Below the pieces are notes generated by a model that ran no database searches, was not told where the DNA came from, and worked only from the letters and a program-made list of their open reading frames with translations. Position numbers and translations under genes: made by a program. From an uncultured Bacilli bacterium (GTDB taxonomy: Bacteria > Bacillota_I > Bacilli_A > RF39 > UBA660), in assembly GCA_947627525.1 (NCBI GenBank), contig CANQWJ010000025.1, positions 1-11,267 on the forward strand: a DNA stretch of 11,267 nucleotides, in the 5' to 3' direction. Shown here one piece after another: positions 1 through 7,024 of the stretch; the first letter of the stretch is position 1; every line of letters starts with the position of its first letter.

Positions 1-505
1 TAGCACCGCTATATTGGAATGTTAAAATAGTTGACCAACTACTTCTTGTCTTAATTCCTACAAAAACCCAGTTAGGATGTGCCTTATGAAGAGTCTTTAA
101 TTTATCTTTATAAGTATCAGGGAATCCTTGTTTAGTCAAATAGGCATCAAACTCGGCATCTGTCATCTTCGCCATATCTGTTTCTGGAACTTCAACTGGT
201 GTATCATCAAAAGGATCTAAGAACTTACCACAAGCATATCCTTCTTTACCATCAAAAGAAACACGACTCCAAGTACTATTGTCACATCCACCTTTACTAG
301 GAATGTTTTTTTCTAAAACAGTAACTTTACTCCATTGGGGAATAGTTATTATCTTACTTTCATCGGTACTAGGTCCTTTACGAAGAATAACCCCACCATT
401 AGCATTGACCGTTGCATATTCCGTAGCACTAACAACTACTAAACTCGTCAACATTCCAAAAATGATTGTAACAATTAGTATTAATTTGACGATTTTTTCT
501 TTCAT
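1..505 (-). CDS. Secreted SH3b-domain protein, N-terminal part; probable cell-wall glucosaminidase (partial)
   Basis: Partial gene reading leftward off the window; 168 codons are visible. The start ATG at 505 follows an AAGGGGATGA ribosome site. Residues 1-27 form a Sec signal peptide (MKEKIVK, then a hydrophobic stretch ending VVVSA, likely cut before TEY). Residues 28-97 look like a bacterial SH3 (SH3b) domain, with VNANGGVILRKGPSTDESK near its start and WSRVSFDGKEGYACGKFL near its end; such domains bind cell-wall peptides. Residues 115-160 (FDAYLTKQGFPDTYKDKLKT, then LHKAHPNWVF) match the linker usually found just before the catalytic domain of Firmicutes endo-beta-N-acetylglucosaminidases of the LytD/LytG kind. 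That catalytic domain would lie outside the window, so the enzyme call is inference from the linker; the exported SH3b call is much safer. It is absent from simple ORF lists because it is open at the window edge. Confidence 0.8.
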   Translation of the reverse strand, partial: MKEKIVKLILIVTIIFGMLTSLVVVSATEYATVNANGGVILRKGPSTDESKIITIPQWSKVTVLEKNIPSKGGCDNSTWSRVSFDGKEGYACGKFLDPFDDTPVEVPETDMAKMTDAEFDAYLTKQGFPDTYKDKLKTLHKAHPNWVFVGIKTRSSWSTILTFQYSGA

Positions 506-550
506 CTAATCATCCCCTTGCTAATATCCCATTTTTAATTATCTATATAT

Positions 551-581
551 ATTATATATGATAGAGTAGGTAAAAGTCCAA
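551..581 (-). promoter_or_regulatory. Possible promoter of the SH3b gene
   Basis: On the minus strand a perfect -10 (TATAAT, 556-551) lies about 45 nt before the start codon. The best -35 candidate is TTGGAC (581-576) with a long 19-bp spacer. The surrounding DNA is almost pure A/T, so chance matches are easy and the assignment is weak. Confidence 0.35.
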
Positions 582-626
582 TTATCAAGGCATCTTCTTT
601 AAATCAAAATATGAACTAGACATTTT

Positions 627-655
627 TTGACAATATATTTAATTTCATATATAAT
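627..655 (+). promoter_or_regulatory. Perfect-consensus sigma-A promoter (distal) for tagGH
   Basis: TTGACA (627-632), a 17-bp spacer, then TATAAT (650-655): all twelve positions match the vegetative consensus at the optimal spacing. Transcription would start near 662 and give a leader of about 87 nt before the exporter permease. I saw no clear riboswitch or attenuator in that leader. Confidence 0.75.
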
Positions 656-686
656 ACTATCTACGTTTTTGTTTATAATTATTAGT

Positions 687-715
687 TTGATAAATAATAT
701 CTTATGTAGTATAAT
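687..715 (+). promoter_or_regulatory. Second sigma-A promoter (proximal) for tagGH
   Basis: TTGATA (687-692), a 17-bp spacer, then TATAAT (710-715). It lies exactly 60 bp downstream of the distal promoter and would start transcription near 722, leaving a short leader with the GAAAGAGG ribosome site (735-742). Confidence 0.7.
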
Positions 716-748
716 GTTCTTGATGTTTGGATTAGAAAGAGGTAAAAA

Positions 749-1537
749 ATGAAGAGATTTTTCACAAATATAAAAAAGTATTGGAGTTATGCTATCTATG
801 CTGCTAAAGCGGAATTAAAAGCTGAAGTTGCTAACTCTTATTTAAACTGGTTATGGTGGATTCTTGATCCTATTGCCTTTATGATCGTTTATACTATTAT
901 GGTTCAATTTGTCTTTGGTGGAAAAGAAGAATTCTTTCCTGTTTTTGTCTTTGTAGGACAAGCTTGTTGGAATTTCTTTAATGTTATGATCAGTAGTAGT
1001 GTTAAATTGGTTAGTAGTAATAAATCAACTTTAACTAAGGTCTATGTTCCCAAATATATATTGTTATTAGTTAAGAGTTTAAAGAATTTGTTTAAAATGA
1101 TGATTTCTTGGTGTTTAGTTATTGTCTTAATGTTAATATTTAAAGTTCCATTCCAGATTACAATGCTTTATTGGTTCTTGATAATGCCAGTATTATTTGT
1201 TGTTACCTTTGGTATTTCGACAATTATGTTACACTTTGGTGTCTTTGTTGAAGATTTGCAGAATATTACTAATATTGTCTTAAAATTAATATTCTATTTA
1301 TCCGGTGTTTTCTTCTCAATTGGTAAACGAATGAAAAAACATCCAACAGCTACGAAACTTTTATTAAAATATAATCCAATTGCCTTTATAATGGATCAAT
1401 GTCGTAATACTATTATCTATGGTCAAAGGCCGGATTTCTTATTGCTATTTGTATGGTTTGTAATAGGTTGTGGATTAACTTGGATAGGAATAACTATTAT
1501 TCATAAGTATGAAAATAGTTATGCAAAGGTGATTTAA
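749..1537 (+). CDS. tagG: Polysaccharide/teichoic acid ABC exporter, permease (TagG/Wzm family)
   Basis: 262-residue ABC-2 type membrane protein, full length for the TagG/Wzm/RfbA family. It pairs with the ATPase encoded next to export lipid-linked wall polysaccharide across the membrane. Family landmarks are visible. The N-terminal amphipathic stretch (KAELKAEVANSYLNWLWWIL, then DP, to residue 41) fits the usual 'lk..y..S.LGw.W.ll.P' pattern. Other matches are NKSTLTKVYVPKYI (91-104), FVEDLQNI before SGVFFSIG (166-192), and KYNPIAFIMDQCRNTIIYG (207-225). About six hydrophobic segments occur. Start ATG follows GAAAGAGG. The last codons carry the AAAGGTGAT ribosome site of the next gene, so the two are probably translationally coupled. 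The substrate (teichoic acid or another surface glycan) cannot be told from sequence; the symbol is by family. Confidence 0.88.
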   Translation: MKRFFTNIKKYWSYAIYAAKAELKAEVANSYLNWLWWILDPIAFMIVYTIMVQFVFGGKEEFFPVFVFVGQACWNFFNVMISSSVKLVSSNKSTLTKVYVPKYILLLVKSLKNLFKMMISWCLVIVLMLIFKVPFQITMLYWFLIMPVLFVVTFGISTIMLHFGVFVEDLQNITNIVLKLIFYLSGVFFSIGKRMKKHPTATKLLLKYNPIAFIMDQCRNTIIYGQRPDFLLLFVWFVIGCGLTWIGITIIHKYENSYAKVI

Positions 1538-1538
1538 T

Positions 1539-2402
1539 ATGAAGAAGAATAGTAAAAATATTGAAAATAAAGTAGTAGAAAAGAAAAAGAATGAAGACCA
1601 TAAAGAAATAGCAATTTCTGTTAAAGATCTACATATTAAATATCGTAGTTTAAAAAAGTTTTCTGTCAAGAAATCATTACTAAAAATGCGTACTAGTCAC
1701 ATGGAAGTATTTGAAGCTGTAAGAGGAATATCTTTTGAAGTAGAAAAGGGAAGAATTCTTGGTATTGTTGGTAAAAATGGTAGTGGTAAAAGTACATTGC
1801 TTAGAAGTATAGCTGGTATTTTCTCAGCGGATTCAGGTAGTATTGATCTTCATGGAAATTCCATTTCTCTTTTGAGTATTGGTGTTGGATTTCAGCCAGC
1901 TCTTACAGGATATGAAAATATTTTCCTATCTGGAATGTTATTAGGTTTTACTGAGGAACAAATACGTGCTAAGTTGAAAGATATTATTGAATTCTCTGAA
2001 TTGGGTGAATTTATTTATAACCCTGTTAAGACTTATTCAAGTGGTATGCATTCAAAACTTGCCTTTTCGATAACAGCTATTCTTGAGACGGACATTATGT
2101 TAATCGATGAGGTATTAAGTGTTGGTGATATTCAGTTTAAAGCTAAGAGTTATGCCAAAATGAAAGAATTAATTGATGATACTAATCGTACTGTTGTCAT
2201 CGTTTCCCATTCAACAGAAACTTTACGTGAATTGTGTGACACTATTCTTTGGTTACATGATGGTCAAATAAAGATGATGGGTGATTGTGATGAAGTTCTA
2301 GATAAATATCGTGAATTTATGAATCAAGCAATAATTGCTAAAGAAGAAAAGAAAAAGAAAGAAGAAGAGGCCGTTAAAAAAGCCCTTAAAAATGCAAGTT
2401 AA
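1539..2402 (+). CDS. tagH: Polysaccharide/teichoic acid ABC exporter, ATP-binding subunit (TagH/Wzt family)
   Basis: 287-residue ATPase that powers the permease encoded one base upstream. Visible motifs: Walker A GKNGSGKST (78-86), Q-loop Gln119 (GVGFQP), the YSSGM signature typical of TagH/Wzt (166-170), Walker B IMLIDE (186-191), and the H-loop His224 (IVSHS). Before the core is a lysine-rich extension (about 1-24). The YRSLKKFSVKKSLLKMRTSH segment (35-54) fits the insert seen in polysaccharide-exporter ATPases. After residue 262 there is only a short charged helix rich in Lys/Glu (about 267-285). It therefore lacks both the carbohydrate-binding domain of long Wzt proteins and the large C-terminal region of Bacillus subtilis TagH, which suggests export that does not depend on recognising a chain-end cap. 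An intrinsic terminator overlaps the stop codon and closes the two-gene operon. Confidence 0.9.
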   Translation: MKKNSKNIENKVVEKKKNEDHKEIAISVKDLHIKYRSLKKFSVKKSLLKMRTSHMEVFEAVRGISFEVEKGRILGIVGKNGSGKSTLLRSIAGIFSADSGSIDLHGNSISLLSIGVGFQPALTGYENIFLSGMLLGFTEEQIRAKLKDIIEFSELGEFIYNPVKTYSSGMHSKLAFSITAILETDIMLIDEVLSVGDIQFKAKSYAKMKELIDDTNRTVVIVSHSTETLRELCDTILWLHDGQIKMMGDCDEVLDKYREFMNQAIIAKEEKKKKEEEAVKKALKNAS

Positions 2403-2428
2403 GAGTTTATTAGAACTCTTTTTCTTTT
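2401..2428 (+). terminator. Intrinsic terminator after tagGH
   Basis: AAGAGTT (2401-2407) pairs with AACTCTT (2414-2420) around a 6-nt loop, followed by a T-rich run (TTTCTTTT). The left arm begins within the TAA stop codon. The T-run also overlaps the possible -35 region of the next promoter. Confidence 0.75.
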
Positions 2429-2453
2429 GTATCTTTCTCATTAATGATATAAT
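2425..2453 (+). promoter_or_regulatory. Extended -10 promoter of the polymerase-glycosyltransferase gene
   Basis: TGATATAAT (2445-2453) is a perfect TGn-extended -10. A weak -35 (TTTTGT, 2425-2430) lies 17 bp upstream. The ATG at 2470 is only 16 nt beyond the -10, so the leader is about ten bases and consists almost entirely of the AGGTGAT ribosome site (2460-2466). Confidence 0.65.
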
Positions 2454-2469
2454 TTAAATAGGTGATATT

Positions 2470-4941
2470 ATGAAAGAAAGAGTTAGCAAGATCTTTTACA
2501 TATTTCTTTTGATGCAACCTTTAATTGATTTAGTTACTAGTATCATGACTAAATATGAAGTAGGGTTTATTTCTCTAGGGATTATATTAAGAGGGTTATT
2601 TATATTAGTAATGGTTATATATTTATTATTCTTTTGTAATACAAAATATAAGAAAATGTCTATTTTCTATGTTTTTTTACTGGGAATTTTTGGAATCTTG
2701 TACTTTGTTACTAAACCAGAATTATTGATGAATAGAACTTTTTTATTAGGAGAAGTTATATATTTATTCAAGTATATGTATTTTGTTTTACTATTCATAA
2801 CACTATTGAATTTCTATTTCCAATATCATTTAGACTATAAAAAAATAATTAATATCTTTTTAATTGATTTAGGAATGTATGTTTTTTTAATATTAATACC
2901 ATATATTACGCATACTAGTTTTGCTTCTTATGAGACTTATAAGGGTGAAGGAATTGTTGGTTGGTTTTATGCCGCTAATGACATAAGTAATATTTTTATC
3001 TTATTGTTTCCTTTTATTATTTATTCTCTTGATAAAAAAATTACTTGGTGGAAAGTTTTATTTGTTTTATTAGTAATGTTTTCAACGCTTTTAATTGGTA
3101 CAAAAGTAGCTTATTTTGGCTTTATTTTAACTATTTTAATGACTCTTTTCTATTATTTATTCTATATCAAAAAGAAATGGAAAGAAGTTCTAGTATTATT
3201 AGGTGTTCTAGTTATTACTATCGTTTCTGGAAATGGATCATATGTCATGAAAAATATTAAGAATAGAGTTGATAAGTACAATGAGTATCAAGAAACAGGA
3301 ACTAATAAAGAAAAAGATATAGTTGTTCGAGATGATGATACTTTTTCATCCATTGTTCTTTTAAGTTCGCGTGATCGTCTCTTAGGACAAACTTATGACA
3401 TTTATAAAACGCGAGGTTTAAAAGAAAAAATATTTGGAATTGGGTTCTCTAATCGCGAAAGTATAAATGATGAAAGAATTGAAAAATTAGTCGAGATGGA
3501 CTTCTTTGATGTTTTATTTCATTGTGGAATAGTAGCGGTAATTCTTTATTTATTACCATTTGTTTTTGTTGGTGTTTATTTTATTCGTTATGTTCTAAAA
3601 AATAAGTTTAAGATATCGCTTTATGGTTGGATGTTAGGCTATTTAATCATTTTAGGATTTGGATCTAGTAGCGTTAGTGGGCACTTGTTCTCTTCACCAT
3701 CAGTTTTAATTTATTATACTTTATTCATGATTTTGTTTTTAGAATATTTTAGAGTGGAAAATAGTGTAAAAAAGAAAAAGATATCCTTTTTGATGTTGCA
3801 TTTAGGACAAGGGGGGATTGAAAGAGCAACCGTTAATACCGCTAATGCTTTAGTAAAAAAATATGATGTAGAATTAGTTGTTGCCTATAAACTTTCTAAT
3901 GAGAATTTGTATGATATTGATAAACGTATTAAAGTTAATTATTTGATTGATAATGATGTTGCTGTAAGAGTTAATAAATACAAGGAATTGTTAAGAAAAA
4001 AAGTAATTAAGAGTTTCTTCTCTTCTCTTTATAATGATTATTTTAAGACAAAGAAAATATCTTCTTTTGTTAAGGATTTATCTGACAGCATAAAAGTTGT
4101 ATCATTAAAGAAAAACTTGATGATTAAATACTTAAAGAATTGTGATAGTGATATTATTATTTCAACAAGAGTTGAGTACTCAACATTATTAAGTGCTTAT
4201 GGTAATAGTAATAGTATAAAGATTGCTGTTGAACATCGTCATCATAATAATGATAAGAAATATATAAGAAAAATTAGAAATGAATATGATAATATTAATT
4301 ATTTGGTTGCTTTAACAGAAGGACTAAGAAAAGATTATATCAGCTTTTTAAAGCACGACTCTAAAACAGAAGTTGTTTGTATTCCTAATATGTTAATTAT
4401 TGGGGATCATAAATTGTCTAAACTAAAAAATAATAAAGTTATTAGTATTGGAAGACTTGTTCCAGGAAAGAGAATTTCAGAAATGATTGATATAGCGAAA
4501 AATTTTCCTAATTGGGATTTCGAAGTAATAGGTGATGGTGAAGAAAAAGAACATTTAGAGGAAAAGATTTCTTCATATCAATTAACTAATTTTCATCTTT
4601 TAGGGGCATTAAAAAATGAAGATGCTTTGAAAAAAGTGGGGGAAGCAAGTATTTTCCTCATGACTAGTGAAACAGAAGGACTACCAATGGTCTTATTAGA
4701 AGCTTGTAGTTATGGACTACCTATTGTTGCTTATGAAACTGATAGTGGGATAAATGACATCGTTGATGATGGTATTAATGGTTATGTCATAAAAAAACGC
4801 AATCAAGAAGAAATGATAGAAAAACTAAAAGAATTAATGAATGATTATCACAAAAGAAAAGACCTTGGTAAAAAGGCCTATCAAAAATCATTATTATTTA
4901 GTGAAAAAGAAATCGTTAAGAAATGGTTAGAAATCTTATGA
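2470..4941 (+). CDS. O-antigen ligase/polymerase-like membrane protein fused to a GT4 glycosyltransferase
   Basis: 823 residues in two parts. Residues 1-428 are strongly hydrophobic with roughly ten to twelve membrane segments. They carry features of the O-antigen ligase/Wzy-like family: GWFYAANDISN (164-174), a LLIGTKVAYFGF segment (207-218), and a long soluble loop (about 255-345) with SSRDRLLGQTYDIYKTRG (299-316). Residues 436-823 form a cytoplasmic GT-B fold of family GT4. It opens with a donor-domain-like start FLMLHLGQGGIERATVNTAN (440-459), then EHRHHN (588-593), IPNM (638-641), ISIGRLVPGKR (658-668) and the EX7E motif E736-GLPMVLL-E744, which binds nucleotide-sugar in this family. The product probably adds a sugar and also polymerises or ligates a surface glycan. 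These activities normally sit on separate proteins; here one uninterrupted frame with no internal start site of note joins them. Stop TGA lies within a terminator hairpin. Confidence 0.85.
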   Translation: MKERVSKIFYIFLLMQPLIDLVTSIMTKYEVGFISLGIILRGLFILVMVIYLLFFCNTKYKKMSIFYVFLLGIFGILYFVTKPELLMNRTFLLGEVIYLFKYMYFVLLFITLLNFYFQYHLDYKKIINIFLIDLGMYVFLILIPYITHTSFASYETYKGEGIVGWFYAANDISNIFILLFPFIIYSLDKKITWWKVLFVLLVMFSTLLIGTKVAYFGFILTILMTLFYYLFYIKKKWKEVLVLLGVLVITIVSGNGSYVMKNIKNRVDKYNEYQETGTNKEKDIVVRDDDTFSSIVLLSSRDRLLGQTYDIYKTRGLKEKIFGIGFSNRESINDERIEKLVEMDFFDVLFHCGIVAVILYLLPFVFVGVYFIRYVLKNKFKISLYGWMLGYLIILGFGSSSVSGHLFSSPSVLIYYTLFMILFLEYFRVENSVKKKKISFLMLHLGQGGIERATVNTANALVKKYDVELVVAYKLSNENLYDIDKRIKVNYLIDNDVAVRVNKYKELLRKKVIKSFFSSLYNDYFKTKKISSFVKDLSDSIKVVSLKKNLMIKYLKNCDSDIIISTRVEYSTLLSAYGNSNSIKIAVEHRHHNNDKKYIRKIRNEYDNINYLVALTEGLRKDYISFLKHDSKTEVVCIPNMLIIGDHKLSKLKNNKVISIGRLVPGKRISEMIDIAKNFPNWDFEVIGDGEEKEHLEEKISSYQLTNFHLLGALKNEDALKKVGEASIFLMTSETEGLPMVLLEACSYGLPIVAYETDSGINDIVDDGINGYVIKKRNQEEMIEKLKELMNDYHKRKDLGKKAYQKSLLFSEKEIVKKWLEIL

Positions 4942-4952
4942 TTTCTTTTTTT
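4930..4952 (+). terminator. Intrinsic terminator of the polymerase-GT4 gene
   Basis: GAAATC (4930-4935) and GATTTC (4940-4945) form a perfect 6-bp stem with a TTAT loop, followed by seven T. The stop codon TGA (4939-4941) spans the loop and right arm. The T-run reaches the stop codon of the convergent gene. The reverse strand lacks a comparable T-run, so it mainly serves the plus strand. Confidence 0.8.
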
Positions 4953-5958
4953 AATCATATTCATCATAAATATTTCCAACAATCTCTTCGATAGCGTCTT
5001 CCATTGTTATGACACCGATGAATTCATTGTTTTCTTTAACGATACCAAAACTCTCATGACTTTCTTGCATTTCGCGAAAGACATCATCTATTTTTTCAAG
5101 TGATTTAAATACTTTAACTGGATGAATAATATCTTTAATATTTAATTCTTTGTCTTTTTGATAAGTTAGAATTAAGTCTTTAACATTGATGAGACCAATG
5201 ATATCATTCTTACTTTGAATGGGGAAACGAGTATACTTTGTCTTTCTAATTTTATTAATAATGTCTTTTAGATCTTCATTGATATTGATAATGACACATT
5301 TATCTTTAGGCGTCATTATTTCCTTAACAGTCTTATCGTTGAATTCAAAGATGTTTAAGATGTAGTCCCTTTCTTTTTCTTCAATTATTTTTTCACTAGT
5401 ACTCGTCAAAATAATTCTCTTGATGTCCTCTTCGGAAAGAGTGTCATCTTTTTCTTTGATGTGTAAGATTTTAGATATGATATTGGTTGAAAAAGTTAAT
5501 AAGGCAATTAAAGGATAAAAGACAATGGAGATGAAACGGATTATGTCAATCGTTAAATAAGCTACTTGATAAGAATAATTCCTTCCTATCTTTTTAGGGA
5601 CTAATTCGCCAAAAACTAATGTAAAGTAGGAGAGAATAATTGTTATTAATATGACTAAGATACCTCTTGTAACACTAGGATCAATTATTATTAAACCTAT
5701 ATTGATTAAGTAATCAGCAAAAGTATCACTCGCAAAAGCACTCGCAAGGAATCCGGCTAGGGTGATACCTACTTGGATTGTTGATAGAAAACTACTTTCA
5801 TTTTCTAAGGTTTTATTTATTCTTTTAGCTCTTTTATCATTCTTTTTTATTCTATTTTTTAACTCAAATTTATCAAGTGACAAAAAGGCAATTTCACTAG
5901 CGGATAAAATGCCATTTATGAGAATTAAAACAATTAAAAGTATTATATTATATATCAT
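4951..5958 (-). CDS. DUF21-CBS membrane protein (CNNM/HlyC-CorC family) without the C-terminal CorC_HlyC domain
   Basis: 335-residue inner-membrane protein of the CNNM/CorC-like family, whose members are linked to Mg2+ and other cation transport. The older name hemolysin C is not functional evidence. Residues 1-165 are the DUF21 membrane domain, with NGILSASEIAFLSLDKFELK (15-34), IQVGITLAGFLASAFAS (61-77) and the hallmark FGELVPKKIG (116-125). Two CBS modules follow at about 213-270 (EIMTPKDK, then RFPIQSKNDIIGLINVKDL) and 278-330 (SFGIVKENNEFIGVITMEDA). The chain stops right after EEIVGNIYDEYD, exactly where the CorC_HlyC domain (about 80 residues) begins in the usual 420-440-residue form. 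No remnant of it is seen between the stop and the neighbouring terminator. Start ATG at 5958 follows AAGGTGAT (5971-5964). Confidence 0.88.
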   Translation of the reverse strand: MIYNIILLIVLILINGILSASEIAFLSLDKFELKNRIKKNDKRAKRINKTLENESSFLSTIQVGITLAGFLASAFASDTFADYLINIGLIIIDPSVTRGILVILITIILSYFTLVFGELVPKKIGRNYSYQVAYLTIDIIRFISIVFYPLIALLTFSTNIISKILHIKEKDDTLSEEDIKRIILTSTSEKIIEEKERDYILNIFEFNDKTVKEIMTPKDKCVIININEDLKDIINKIRKTKYTRFPIQSKNDIIGLINVKDLILTYQKDKELNIKDIIHPVKVFKSLEKIDDVFREMQESHESFGIVKENNEFIGVITMEDAIEEIVGNIYDEYD

Positions 5959-5976
5959 ATTGTATCACCTTAATTT

Positions 5977-6007
5977 ATTATATCATAAAGTTCCTTGTCC
6001 TTTTCAA
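5977..6007 (-). promoter_or_regulatory. Extended -10 promoter of the DUF21-CBS gene
   Basis: On the minus strand TGATATAAT (5985-5977) is a perfect extended -10, and TTGAAA (6007-6002) is a possible -35 with a 19-bp spacer. The start codon lies 18 nt past the -10, so the leader is very short. The site is back-to-back with the pssD promoter. Confidence 0.65.
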
Positions 6008-6024
6008 TAATCCTATGTTATAAT
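5995..6024 (+). promoter_or_regulatory. Extended -10 promoter of pssDE
   Basis: TTGTCC (5995-6000), an 18-bp spacer, then TATAAT (6019-6024) preceded by TGT, which makes an extended -10. The two opposing -10 elements are only 36 bp apart, so both promoters probably cannot be occupied by polymerase at once. Confidence 0.65.
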
Positions 6025-6047
6025 TTTTTTGTAGAGTGGGTGATGAA

Positions 6048-6521
6048 ATGAAAAGGAAAGTATTGTTCATATCGTCAACAGGTGGGCATTTATCAGAATT
6101 ATTACAACTAAGTCCAATGTTTAAAAAATATGATTATCGTTTAGTTACCGAAAAGACTAAGACTAATTTGGATTTATTAGATAAGTATCCTGGAAGAGTT
6201 GATTTTCTAGTATATGGTACAAAGTCCCATTTTTTAGTATACCCATTCAAATTGTTTTATAACACTATTAAAAGTCTCATTATATTTTTGAAGTTTCGAC
6301 CTAAGGCTGTCATAACAACTGGAGCTCATACGGGCGGACCAATGTGCTGTATTGCTAAAATATTTGGAGCAAAGGTAATATACATTGAAACACTAGCAAA
6401 CCTTTATACTAAAACAATAACAGGACGTCTTGTCTATCATATTGCGGACTTATTCATAGTTCAGTGGGAGAGTATGTTAAAACTATATCCAAAAGCGAAG
6501 TATGGAGGTTGGATCTATTAA
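6048..6521 (+). CDS. pssD: Alg14-like glycosyltransferase subunit (PssD family)
   Basis: 157 residues with the ATG at 6048; an in-frame GTG at 6036 is rejected because the GGGTGAT ribosome site (6038-6044) lies inside that extension. This is the Alg14/PssD half of a two-chain GT-B glycosyltransferase. In the family it anchors the partner at the membrane and carries the acceptor side. Visible features: KVLFISSTGGHLSELLQLSP (4-23), with the Rossmann-like start and GGHLSE motif; LVTEKTK (33-39); and the conserved TTGAHTGGP segment followed by IYIET (about 100-125). A hydrophobic stretch (FYNTIKSLIIFLKF) may touch the membrane. The stop TAA shares its last A with the ATG of pssE (TAATG), so the pair is translationally coupled. 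The sugar added is unknown; polysaccharide priming or second-sugar steps are typical. Confidence 0.88.
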   Translation: MKRKVLFISSTGGHLSELLQLSPMFKKYDYRLVTEKTKTNLDLLDKYPGRVDFLVYGTKSHFLVYPFKLFYNTIKSLIIFLKFRPKAVITTGAHTGGPMCCIAKIFGAKVIYIETLANLYTKTITGRLVYHIADLFIVQWESMLKLYPKAKYGGWIY

Positions 6522-7000
6522 TGATATTTGTTACTTTGGGAACACAAGATAAGAATTTTGATCGTTTAGTTTCCGCCATTGACAAAGAAATAAAAAATGG
6601 CCATATTAAAGAAAAAGTTGTTGTTCAATCAGGATCTACTAACTTTAAGTCAGGTGACATGGAAATCGTTGATTATTTAAGTCAAGAAGATTTTGAAAAT
6701 TATATGAAGAAATGTGACTTGTTAATTACGCATGGTGGCGTTGGGAGTATTTTAACAGGATTGTCGCATGGTAAAAAAGTTATTGCCGCAGCCCGTCTAT
6801 CTAAATATAAAGAACATATCAATGATCACCAAGTACAAATTGTCAAAGAGTTTGCGAAAAATGGCTATATTTTAGAGCTAGAAGATTTTTCTAAATTAAA
6901 TGAAGTCATAAAGAAAAGTAAAAACTTTAAGCCCAATAAATATAAAAGTAATACTCAAAATATGATTAAAATGATTGAGGATTATATAGATAATATTTAA
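6521..7000 (+). CDS. pssE: Alg13-like glycosyltransferase subunit (PssE family)
   Basis: 159 residues, starting at the ATG that overlaps the pssD stop, with GGAGGT (6504-6509) as ribosome site. An earlier in-frame start at 6464 would overlap pssD by nearly 60 bases and lacks a ribosome site. This is the Alg13/PssE half, corresponding to the C-terminal nucleotide-sugar-binding domain of GT28 enzymes. Visible features: MIFVTLGTQDKNFDRLVSAI (1-20), YLSQEDFENYMKKCDLLITH (47-66), GGVGSILTGLSHGKKVIAAA (67-86), and the closing HINDHQVQIVKEF (94-106). The HGG and the ND-HQ motifs are the usual donor-binding elements. It acts with PssD at the cytoplasmic membrane face, most likely on a lipid-linked surface-glycan precursor. 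A strong terminator overlaps the stop. Confidence 0.88.
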   Translation: MIFVTLGTQDKNFDRLVSAIDKEIKNGHIKEKVVVQSGSTNFKSGDMEIVDYLSQEDFENYMKKCDLLITHGGVGSILTGLSHGKKVIAAARLSKYKEHINDHQVQIVKEFAKNGYILELEDFSKLNEVIKKSKNFKPNKYKSNTQNMIKMIEDYIDNI

Positions 7001-7024
7001 TAAATTTAAGTATTATCTTTTTTT
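6988..7024 (+). terminator. Intrinsic terminator of pssDE
   Basis: AGATAATA (6988-6995) pairs with TATTATCT (7011-7018). The stem can extend inward by TTTAA with TTTAAG through one G-T wobble, giving about 13 pairs and a 5-nt loop. Seven T follow (7018-7024). The hairpin starts in the last codons and contains the TAA stop. Confidence 0.8.

Noticed and set aside
279..509. Open frame of 76 codons on the plus strand
   Set aside because: It lies antisense to the SH3b gene, which has a signal peptide, a domain match and a ribosome site; the 76-codon frame shows none.
506..748. A riboswitch or regulatory RNA in the leader of tagGH
   Set aside because: The stretch is almost all A/T with promoter elements; I found no long stem or known conserved core.
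1475..1669. 64-codon frame on the minus strand across the tagG-tagH junction
   Set aside because: Antisense to two well-supported genes; its Phe/Leu-rich product is a by-product of Lys-rich codons on the other strand.
3045..3260. 71-codon frame inside the polymerase-GT4 gene
   Set aside because: Shifted frame within a membrane domain that continues without a break; no separate ribosome site of note.
5762..6010. 82-codon plus-strand frame over the start of the DUF21 gene and its promoter
   Set aside because: Antisense to conserved DUF21 sequence and would run through the divergent promoter region.
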